A program made the translations under genes and the position numbers. The notes below the pieces were generated by a model that worked only from the letters and a program-made list of their open reading frames with translations, did no database searches and was not told where the DNA came from. This document shows, piece after piece, positions 31,873 through 38,974 of a DNA stretch of 42,062 nucleotides (its first letter is position 1; each line of letters begins with the position of its first letter). The DNA is from Lutibacter sp. (GTDB lineage: Bacteria > Bacteroidota > Bacteroidia > Flavobacteriales > Flavobacteriaceae). The stretch is taken from contig JAKIVA010000022.1 in assembly GCA_021647265.1 (NCBI GenBank), forward strand, positions 1 through 42,062, read 5' to 3'.

Positions 31873-32172
31873 ATGACAAAATTTGGAGAATTAATAGGTT
31901 CAAATATCCCTGTTTTAATTGATTTTTATGCAGAGTGGGAAGAAGAAGATTCTAATAACCTGCATGGATTTTTACGCGATGTTGCTGCGGCGTTGGGAGA
32001 CAAAGCAAAAGTAATAAAAATTGATATTGAAAAAAACGAAATACTTGCAAATGCGCTTAGAATAAAAGGAAATCCTACGTTTATTATTTATAAAGATGGC
32101 GAAATGAAATGGCGTCAATCTGGCGAGCAAGATGCCAATACATTAATAAGCTTAGTTCAACAATACATTTAA
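31873..32172 (+). CDS. Thioredoxin-fold protein without CxxC
   Basis: The 99 residues follow the thioredoxin fold from VLIDFYAEW through VIKIDIEKNEILANALRIKGNPTFIIYKDGEMKWRQSG. The cis-proline loop (GNPTF) is kept. The active site that should read WCGPC is WEEED (residues 22-26), and there is no Cys anywhere in the protein. It cannot do dithiol redox chemistry; it may be a chaperone-like, binding or structural relative. No signal peptide, so cytoplasmic. Its stop codon overlaps the convergent deacetylase stop by 4 bp. Confidence 0.85.
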   Translation: MTKFGELIGSNIPVLIDFYAEWEEEDSNNLHGFLRDVAAALGDKAKVIKIDIEKNEILANALRIKGNPTFIIYKDGEMKWRQSGEQDANTLISLVQQYI

Positions 32173-32807
32173 TTAATACTTTTAAATGTAAAGCCTTTTA
32201 CAGTGTAGTATTCTAGTATTTTAGGTAGTACAAATTGTAAATTTTTAGCTGCTTTATTACTGTCATGAAAAAGAATGATACTTCCGTTTTCTGTATTTCT
32301 AATTACATTTTCTAAGCATTTTTCTTTTGAAATAGAGGTGTCAAAGTCGGCACTTAAAACATCCCACATAATTATTTTATGTCCCTGTTTTCTAATTTTT
32401 ATTGATTGTGAATACTTAAGTCTTCCGTAAGGAGGTCTAAATAGTTTTAAAGATTGTTGCTTGCTTTTATTGATGGTTATTTCTGCTTTTTCAATATTAT
32501 CAATATAAGCCTGTGCTTCTGTTTTAGAATCATTTAAGTGATTATAGGTATGGTTACCAATTGAATGTCCATTTTTAATTATTTTATGATAAATTTTATA
32601 ATGTTTGTCAATGTTTTTACCAACACAAAAAAAAGTAGCTTTGGCATTGTATTTTTGAAGTTGGAGTAAGGTCCATTCTGTAATTTCAGGCGTTGGCCCA
32701 TCATCAAAAGTTAAATAAAGAGTTTTTTCTTTTTTAGTAAAACTCCAAGTCCGATTTTTGAATAAAAATTTAATAAGCCTTGGAGTTTTAACTAAATATG
32801 GTTTCAT
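32169..32807 (-). CDS. Polysaccharide deacetylase (NodB homology)
   Basis: This 212-residue carbohydrate esterase family 4 protein has the metal triad motifs. LTFDDGPTPEITEWTL holds the catalytic Asp pair, IGNHTYNH fits H(S/T)xxH, and FRPPYGR and MWDVLSADFD follow. Family members remove N-acetyl groups from peptidoglycan, chitin or other N-acetylated glycans. No signal peptide or membrane anchor is clear; the N-terminus begins MKPYLVKTPRLIKFLF. It is 20 bp downstream of the DUF2723 gene, so a joint role in envelope glycan work is likely but unproven. Confidence 0.9.
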   Translation of the reverse strand: MKPYLVKTPRLIKFLFKNRTWSFTKKEKTLYLTFDDGPTPEITEWTLLQLQKYNAKATFFCVGKNIDKHYKIYHKIIKNGHSIGNHTYNHLNDSKTEAQAYIDNIEKAEITINKSKQQSLKLFRPPYGRLKYSQSIKIRKQGHKIIMWDVLSADFDTSISKEKCLENVIRNTENGSIILFHDSNKAAKNLQFVLPKILEYYTVKGFTFKSIN

Positions 32808-32827
32808 GTATTTAAATTTAAGTGGTT

Positions 32828-35800
32828 TTATTCTTCACTAACTAAAAAATCAAATAATTTCAAATATTCAACATACTCGTCTTTAACAGAGGTTGCATAT
32901 TTTTCATCATCAAACCTAATAGTAGTTTTAACTAGTTGGTCATACATTAAAAGACTTTGTTTAATTTCACCAAATATACTTTCAATTTCCGATTCATCAA
33001 ATTGGCTGTAGTATACTAAGTTTTCTTGTAAAACCTTTTTTAAGTCAGATGCTAATTTTCGAGCTTTCTCTTTTTCATTTAATTGGTAATATAAATCTAC
33101 ATAAGAAATTAGCATGCTATAATGCCCAAATTTATGAACAGGCATTTTTTCTAAGGAAATGTCAAGAATTTCTGTGGCTTTATCAAATTTATTTTCGTCA
33201 AATAATTTTCTAGCCAAACGCTCCATATTATTGCGGTAAGAAACGGCATTTTTTCTAGTTTCAGGATCTAAATAAATACCATCATCAGTAATATTTCTCC
33301 AATCCCAATTCTTCACATTTTTATACATAATATCTGTATTTATTCTACCCATTTCGAAGAAATTACCCTCATTTGGCGTTTTAATAGGCACCAACCTGTA
33401 AGCTAAGCCGTCTAGTTGTAAATAATCTTTCAGCCAAATATATTCTTCATCAGCTTGTGCGCCTCCAGTAAAATAGATAGGTTTTTCCCAATTATTATTA
33501 GCTAAAATATCTAACATTAAAATTCTATTTTTAGATAGTGTACTTGGAATTTCAACATCAATATACGGTACAATTAAATCGGCATCCTTTTGTGCCACAA
33601 CTCCATATTTTAAAACGGCCTCTTTATCCACAGGTATTCTAATTTTGTTTGTTGGTAATACTTTTTCAGGGATGCCATCATCGTCTAAATCATAATATGT
33701 AATATCTTTATCACTTTGTATCCATTTCATAAAATACTTAATATCAACTACAGAGTCTTTTAATTGAGGAAAAATTTCTTCAAAGTAATAAGCGACATCC
33801 AAAGTTCCTAATTTGTATTGGTCATGAGTTAATTGAGAAGGAATAGGATCTGCTTTGTATGTTTTTCGTTTCATTTGATCAATATACCAATCGGTTTGGA
33901 AAAGACTGGTGTTAATCAATTTCATATCGGTTCTATAATTTTCAACCTCTTGCATATACCACAGAGGAAAAGTGTCATTATCTCCAATGGTGAAGAGTAT
34001 GGCATTTTCAGCACAAGAGTCTAAATATGCTTTTGCATTTAGGTGTGATGTATATCGGTTTGATCTATCGTGATCATTCCAGTTTTCAGAAGCCATTAGC
34101 ACTGGTACTGCTATTAATGAAATTAAAGTAACGGTTATAGCTACCATAGTTGGTTTTGTGTATTTTTTTAATTTTTCAAATAAAGCCAACACACCAAATC
34201 CAACCCAAATAGCAAAAATGTAGAATGAACCTACAACGGCATAATCTCTTTCTCTTGGCTCAAAGGGTTTTGGGTTTGTATAAAATATAATAGCTAATCC
34301 TGTAAAAGCAAAGAAAAGGAATAGAGTGTAAAAATCATTTTTATTTTTTTTAAGTTGAAAAACGAGACCGATAATCCCCAAAATAAAAGGAAGAAAGTAA
34401 TAGGTGTTTCTACCTTTATTATTTTTCACATCAGATGGTAAATTAGATTGTGGACCTAGGTGTAATTCATCAATAAATTTAATACCGCTTAACCAATTCC
34501 CATTTTGTAAATCTAACTGACCTTGTTCGTCATTTTGTCTACCAACAAAGTTCCACATAAAATAACGAGCATACATATAACCAAATTGAAAGTCAATCAT
34601 AAACTTAATGTTCTCAATAAAAGTTGGTCTTCGTTTACTGTTTTGAGGTATTCCTGCTATTGCTTTGTAATTTCTAATTACATTGGCATCAGTACTTACC
34701 ATTCTAGGAATAAAACCTTTATGTTTACTGCTCCAATTTGGTAAAGCATCTTTGTATTTATTTACAATGATGTATTTTCCTGTTTTTTCATCTTTCTCAT
34801 ACTTTGGTTTATCATCTCTAGTGGGGTTTTCAGCATCAACATCTCTATTGTAAATAAGAGAATAATAAGTGTCATAAAAAACATTTGCATCACCGTACTG
34901 TTCACGATCGTAATAGGCTAATAGTTCTCGTGCGCTTGAAGGATTATTTTCATTAATGGTTGTATTAGCATTTGCCCTTATAGGTAGCATTAACCATGAT
35001 GAAAAACCAATCATTATAAAAAGTACCGATAATATAATTGTATTTGCACCAACTAAATTCTTTTTATGAGTATACTTTATTCCGAAGTAAAATAAAACAA
35101 CTAATAATATACCCGCAATAATACTTCCTGAGTTGAAAGGTAGTCCAATAGAATTTACAAAAAACAATTCTAAAGCACTAAAATATTTTAAAGTGTAAGG
35201 AAACAACATTTTAAACACAAACATTAATACCAATACAGAAATTATATTGGCAATAATAAATTGCTGAACAGTTAAAATTTTATATTTTTTATAAATGTAT
35301 AAGAAAACAATTGAGGGGATTACTAATAGCGATAAAATATGAACTCCAAATGACAATCCAACAACAAAACTAATAAGTAGTAACCATTTATTACCTTGAG
35401 GTTTATCCATTTCAGCTTCCCAGTGCAAACCAAGCCAAAATAATAATGCCATTAAAAAAGAAGACATTGCGTATACTTCAGCTTCAACAGCACTAAACCA
35501 AAAGCTATCGGAAAAAGTATAGGTTAAACTCCCTACAAGTCCGCTCCCTAAAATGGCAATAGAGGTGCTTTTAGTTAATTCAGATGAATTTTTCATGAGT
35601 CTTTTTGCCAAGGCGGTTATTGTCCAAAACATAAATAATATGGTAAAAGCACTGGCTAGTGCTGACATAAAGTTTACCATTTTAGCAATTTCCGTTACAT
35701 CTGAAGTAAACATGGCAAAAAATGCACCTAACATTTGAAACAAAGGAGCTCCAGGAGGATGGCCAACTTCAAGTTTTATAGCTGTGGAAATATATTCACC

Positions 35801-35914
35801 ACAATCCCAGTAGCTAACAGTAGGCTCTAGTGTAAGTGAATATGTTATTAAAGCTATTGAAAAAGCAACCCATCCAAGAATGGTGTTCCATTTAGAAAAA
35901 TTGAATGAATTCAT
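32828..35914 (-). CDS. DUF2723 (GT117-type) membrane glycosyltransferase-like protein
   Basis: This 1028-residue protein has an N-terminal DUF2723 region (WDCGEYISTAIKLEVGHPPGAPLFQMLGA, with the Asp-Cys-Gly-Glu motif near residue 38). About ten TM helices extend to roughly 610. A soluble C-terminal part follows and includes TIGDNDTFPLWYMQEVENYR. Helical repeats resembling TPRs lie near the end. This architecture is common in Bacteroidota and classed with protein O-mannosyltransferase-like GT-C enzymes; the acceptor is not established. The acidic DCGEY near the first helix is where GT-C enzymes have their catalytic acidic residue. It precedes the deacetylase gene in the same unit. Confidence 0.88.
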   Translation of the reverse strand: MNSFNFSKWNTILGWVAFSIALITYSLTLEPTVSYWDCGEYISTAIKLEVGHPPGAPLFQMLGAFFAMFTSDVTEIAKMVNFMSALASAFTILFMFWTITALAKRLMKNSSELTKSTSIAILGSGLVGSLTYTFSDSFWFSAVEAEVYAMSSFLMALLFWLGLHWEAEMDKPQGNKWLLLISFVVGLSFGVHILSLLVIPSIVFLYIYKKYKILTVQQFIIANIISVLVLMFVFKMLFPYTLKYFSALELFFVNSIGLPFNSGSIIAGILLVVLFYFGIKYTHKKNLVGANTIILSVLFIMIGFSSWLMLPIRANANTTINENNPSSARELLAYYDREQYGDANVFYDTYYSLIYNRDVDAENPTRDDKPKYEKDEKTGKYIIVNKYKDALPNWSSKHKGFIPRMVSTDANVIRNYKAIAGIPQNSKRRPTFIENIKFMIDFQFGYMYARYFMWNFVGRQNDEQGQLDLQNGNWLSGIKFIDELHLGPQSNLPSDVKNNKGRNTYYFLPFILGIIGLVFQLKKNKNDFYTLFLFFAFTGLAIIFYTNPKPFEPRERDYAVVGSFYIFAIWVGFGVLALFEKLKKYTKPTMVAITVTLISLIAVPVLMASENWNDHDRSNRYTSHLNAKAYLDSCAENAILFTIGDNDTFPLWYMQEVENYRTDMKLINTSLFQTDWYIDQMKRKTYKADPIPSQLTHDQYKLGTLDVAYYFEEIFPQLKDSVVDIKYFMKWIQSDKDITYYDLDDDGIPEKVLPTNKIRIPVDKEAVLKYGVVAQKDADLIVPYIDVEIPSTLSKNRILMLDILANNNWEKPIYFTGGAQADEEYIWLKDYLQLDGLAYRLVPIKTPNEGNFFEMGRINTDIMYKNVKNWDWRNITDDGIYLDPETRKNAVSYRNNMERLARKLFDENKFDKATEILDISLEKMPVHKFGHYSMLISYVDLYYQLNEKEKARKLASDLKKVLQENLVYYSQFDESEIESIFGEIKQSLLMYDQLVKTTIRFDDEKYATSVKDEYVEYLKLFDFLVSEE

Positions 35915-36041
35915 AAAAAAAAATTTATCGAAGCGAATTTAGTAAAATAAACTTTAATATTAACGGTAATAACGCGCTAGAGGTTTAAGAAAGTATTAAA
36001 GTGTTGTTAAAAGTGATTTTTATAAAAAAAATTAGAAATTA

Positions 36042-36072
36042 TTTGCCAAATTAAAACTTTGGCTTAAATTTG
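36042..36072 (+). promoter_or_regulatory. tRNA-Gln promoter
   Basis: TTTG (36042-36045), exactly 19 bp, then TAAATTTG (36065-36072). This full consensus promoter puts the transcript start a few bases before the tRNA. Confidence 0.75.
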
Positions 36073-36083
36073 CACCCTCAAAA

Positions 36084-36154
36084 TGACCCATGGTGTAATG
36101 GTAGCACTCCGGTTTTTGGTATCGTCAGTCAAGGTTCGAATCCTTGTGGGTCAA
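36084..36154 (+). tRNA. tRNA-Gln (anticodon TTG)
   Basis: The acceptor arms TGACCCA and TGGGTCA pair in full. The T-arm is CAAGG TTCGAAT CCTTG and the D-arm runs GTGT to GCAC. The anticodon loop TTTTGGT contains TTG, which reads CAA/CAG. The anticodon stem has a non-canonical C:T pair at its base (27-43) and a G:T pair. CCA is not encoded (A follows as discriminator, then CAAAA). Confidence 0.95.
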
Positions 36155-36161
36155 CAAAAAG

Positions 36162-36187
36162 CTTCAACTATACGTTGGAGTTTTTTT
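36162..36187 (+). terminator. Terminator after tRNA-Gln
   Basis: CTTCAAC (36162-36168), loop TATAC, GTTGGAG (36174-36180) form a 7-bp stem with one G:T pair, followed by seven T. Confidence 0.85.
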
Positions 36188-36200
36188 GTATTCTTTTGTT

Positions 36201-37031
36201 TTATACTTTAAAGGTAACTACTGGTAATTTAGCATGGTTTGCTAAATCTTCTCCAATGCTTCCAGTAAATAAATGAGCTAATCCACGTTTTCTACTTGTG
36301 TTTAGTAATATTACATCAGCGTCAATAACTGTGGCAAAGTTTAGAATACCAGCCTCAATAGAAACATCGTTATAAATATTTAGTGTATACTCACCCAAAT
36401 CATATCCATTGATGTAATTTCTAATGGCATCACTAGATTCTTTTGTTGTTTCAAAATTATGAATTGTGTTAATTTTAAGTAAATGTAGTCGAGCGTTAAA
36501 GAGAGAAGAAAAATCTAATATTTTTTGGAATGTTGGTTTACTTTTTTGATGAAAATTAGAAGCGAAAACAATATTTTCAATCTTAAAATTTTCAACTTCT
36601 TGTTTAATAACAAGCACCGGTACATCGGAGTTTCTAACAACTTTCTCAGTATTTGAGCCAACTAACATCTCCTCAAGCCCTGAAGTCCCTTTTGAACCCA
36701 TTACTATTAAGTCTATATTTTGTTTTTTACTCTCATCAATTATACCATCATAAGCTTTGTGAAATTGTACGGAATCTTCAACTTCTACACCTTTAAAAAA
36801 AGGTAAATTTTTAAAATCCTCAAACTTTTCATGAGCTCTTTTTAAAAACAGTAAAGTGGTAGGCGTATTGCTTGAATTTCCAAAGCTAGAAGGGTCTACA
36901 ACTCCTGTTGGTAATTCCAACATATGTAATAAAAATATTTTTGAATTTGTTAGTTTAGCAATGTCTGAAGCAACTTTTGCAGCGTATTTTGCTTGATTTG
37001 AGAAATCTACAGGGACTAAGATGTTTTTCAT
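36201..37031 (-). CDS. Tandem universal stress protein
   Basis: This 276-residue protein is two UspA folds in a row (about 1-145 and 150-276). The first begins MKNILVPVDFSNQAKYAAKVA. It has the ATP-binding motif Gx2Gx9GS in VMGSKGTSGLEEMLVGSNTE. The second has a similar FTGS end but its first glycine is lost (NTSRKRGLAHLFTGS), so it may not bind ATP. Usps are induced in stress and stasis. It is convergent with tRNA-Gln and divergent from rimP. Confidence 0.92.
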   Translation of the reverse strand: MKNILVPVDFSNQAKYAAKVASDIAKLTNSKIFLLHMLELPTGVVDPSSFGNSSNTPTTLLFLKRAHEKFEDFKNLPFFKGVEVEDSVQFHKAYDGIIDESKKQNIDLIVMGSKGTSGLEEMLVGSNTEKVVRNSDVPVLVIKQEVENFKIENIVFASNFHQKSKPTFQKILDFSSLFNARLHLLKINTIHNFETTKESSDAIRNYINGYDLGEYTLNIYNDVSIEAGILNFATVIDADVILLNTSRKRGLAHLFTGSIGEDLANHAKLPVVTFKV

Positions 37032-37125
37032 AAAAATTCGTGGTAAAGATTAATATGCCGAATGTAAAGTTAATAATTTTAAATTAAAAAGAAGAATGAT
37101 TTTTTATCAATTAAAAAATTGTTAC

Positions 37126-37133
37126 TATATTTG
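37126..37133 (+). promoter_or_regulatory. rimP-nusA-infB -7 box
   Basis: TATATTTG matches TAnnTTTG exactly. The expected start is near 37137, leaving a leader of about 60 nt that contains the terminator hairpin at 37163-37188. Confidence 0.6.
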
Positions 37134-37162
37134 CACAGAATTTGAATAAAATAGAAGGATAG

Positions 37163-37188
37163 GAGGGGACGGTAAGTCCCCTCTTTTT
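37163..37188 (+). terminator. Leader terminator/attenuator before rimP
   Basis: GAGGGGAC (37163-37170), loop GGTAA, GTCCCCTC (37176-37183) make a perfect 8-bp GC-rich stem followed by TTTTT. It lies between the promoter and the rimP ATG (37198), in the same direction, so it should abort most transcripts unless bypassed. Confidence 0.75.
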
Positions 37189-37197
37189 ATACTGATT

Positions 37198-37662
37198 ATG
37201 GATAAAGAAAAAGTTAAAAATTTATTAAGTAATGCTCTAGAACAAAATACGGAGCTTTTTTTAATAGAATTGAAATTTTTAGCAGATAATAAAATTTATG
37301 TTGAGGTTGATGGGGATAAAGGTGTATCGTTAAAAGAATGCATTAGAATCAGTAGAGAAATTGAACATAATTTAGATAGAGAAGAGGAAGATTTTTCATT
37401 AGAAGTTACATCTCCAGATGTTGCGAACCCTCTAAAAAACAGAAGGCAATATGTGAAAAATATCAACCGTACTCTTGACGTAAAATTACAAGATAATACA
37501 ACGGTTCAAGGCATACTTAAAAACGTGACTGAAAATGAAATTGAATTAGAATGGACAGCGCGAGAACCAAAACCAATAGGGAAAGGGAAAATAACAGTAG
37601 TTAAAAATGCAACCATACGGTTTGAAGAGATTTTAGAAGCAAAAGTGAAAATAATATTTTAA
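37198..37662 (+). CDS. rimP: Ribosome maturation factor RimP
   Basis: RimP helps mature the 30S subunit. The 154 residues include the N-terminal domain (ELFLIELKFLADNKIYVEVDGDKGVSLKECIRISREIEHNL), the SLEVTSPDVANPLKNRRQYVKNINRTLDV junction and a C-terminal SH3-like domain. It begins the rimP-nusA-infB unit that is conserved across bacteria and is preceded by a leader terminator. nusA follows after 12 bp. Confidence 0.95.
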   Translation: MDKEKVKNLLSNALEQNTELFLIELKFLADNKIYVEVDGDKGVSLKECIRISREIEHNLDREEEDFSLEVTSPDVANPLKNRRQYVKNINRTLDVKLQDNTTVQGILKNVTENEIELEWTAREPKPIGKGKITVVKNATIRFEEILEAKVKIIF

Positions 37663-37674
37663 TTAAGAGAATGC

Positions 37675-38934
37675 ATGGAAAATTTAGCATTAATTGAGTC
37701 ATTTTCAGAGTTTAAAGGAGATAAAAATATAGATAGAGTTACGCTAATGGCAATACTTGAAGAAGTATTTAGGGCTGCTTTAAAAAGGAAATTTGGATCT
37801 GATGATAACTTTGATATAATTATAAACCCAGATAAAGGAGACTTAGAAATTTGGAGAAATAGAGTTGTGGTAGCTGATGGAGAAGTTGAAGATCCAAATG
37901 AAGAGATTGAACTCTCTGAGGCTCAAAAAATAGAGCCAGATTTTGAAATTGGTGAAGATGTATCAGAAGAAGTAAAATTGGTAGATCTTGGAAGAAGAGC
38001 AATTTTAGCTTTACGTCAAAACCTTATTTCAAAAATTTATGAGCATGACAGTACAAATACGTTTAAACACTTTAAAGAACTAGAAGGTGATATCTATAGT
38101 GCAGAGGTTCATCACATTCGTCATAACGCTATTATTTTATTAGATGATGATGGCAATGAAATTATATTGCCTAAAAGTGAGCAAATACGCTCAGATTATT
38201 TTAGAAAAGGAGAATCAGTTAGAGGTATTATTAAAACGGTAGAATTGCGAGGTAATAAACCTGTAATTATTTTGTCAAGAACAGCACCTGAATTTTTAGT
38301 TAAATTATTTGAACAAGAAATTCCAGAGGTTTTTGACGGTTTAATTACTATTGAAGGTGTAGCAAGGATACCAGGGGAAAAAGCAAAAGTAGCTGTAGAT
38401 TCCTATGATGATAGAATTGACCCTGTAGGAGCCTGTGTTGGGATGAAAGGATCCCGTATCCATGGTATTGTTAGAGAATTAGGAAATGAAAATATAGATG
38501 TACTTAATTATACCAAAAATACACAATTGTATATTGCAAGAGCTTTAAGCCCTGCAAAAGTTGTTTCTATGAAAATTCATGAAGAAGAAGGAAGAGCTGA
38601 TGGGAAAAAAGGACGAGTTGATGTATTTTTATTGCCAGAGGAAGTTTCTAAGGCTATTGGTAAAAATGGTGTTAACATTCGGTTAGCGTCACAATTAACA
38701 GGGTATGATTTAGATGTTCAAAGAGAAGGCGTTGAAGCTGAAGATGATGTTGAATTAACTGAATTTTCTGATGAAATAGAAGCTTGGGTGATCCAAGAAT
38801 TTAATAAAATTGGTTTAGATACCGCACGAAGCGTACTGGAAAAAGATGTAAAAGAACTGTTAAAAAGAACAGATTTAGAGGAGGAAACAATTCTAGAAGT
38901 TCAAAAAATATTAAGAGAAGAATTTGAAGATTAA
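37675..38934 (+). CDS. nusA: Transcription factor NusA
   Basis: NusA modulates pausing, termination and antitermination. The 419 residues have the N-terminal RNA polymerase-binding domain (about 1-125), then S1 (FKELEGDIYSAEVHHIRHNAIILL region). KH1 contains GEKAKVAVDS and DPVGACVGMKGSRIHGIVRELGNENID; KH2 contains VSKAIGKNGVNIRLASQLTGYDLDV. A short acidic C-terminal tail follows, without the E. coli AR repeats. In E. coli NusA feeds back on its own operon, which gives interest to the leader terminator here. Confidence 0.97.
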   Translation: MENLALIESFSEFKGDKNIDRVTLMAILEEVFRAALKRKFGSDDNFDIIINPDKGDLEIWRNRVVVADGEVEDPNEEIELSEAQKIEPDFEIGEDVSEEVKLVDLGRRAILALRQNLISKIYEHDSTNTFKHFKELEGDIYSAEVHHIRHNAIILLDDDGNEIILPKSEQIRSDYFRKGESVRGIIKTVELRGNKPVIILSRTAPEFLVKLFEQEIPEVFDGLITIEGVARIPGEKAKVAVDSYDDRIDPVGACVGMKGSRIHGIVRELGNENIDVLNYTKNTQLYIARALSPAKVVSMKIHEEEGRADGKKGRVDVFLLPEEVSKAIGKNGVNIRLASQLTGYDLDVQREGVEAEDDVELTEFSDEIEAWVIQEFNKIGLDTARSVLEKDVKELLKRTDLEEETILEVQKILREEFED

Positions 38935-38974
38935 TTTCTGGTAATTCAACAATAATTGGCTAAAAAATAACTAT

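Noticed and set aside
37163..37188. Hairpin before rimP as a terminator of an upstream gene
   Set aside because: The upstream gene (Usp) is on the other strand and points away, and the tRNA-Gln has its own terminator more than 900 bp back. The hairpin can only act on the rimP transcript.
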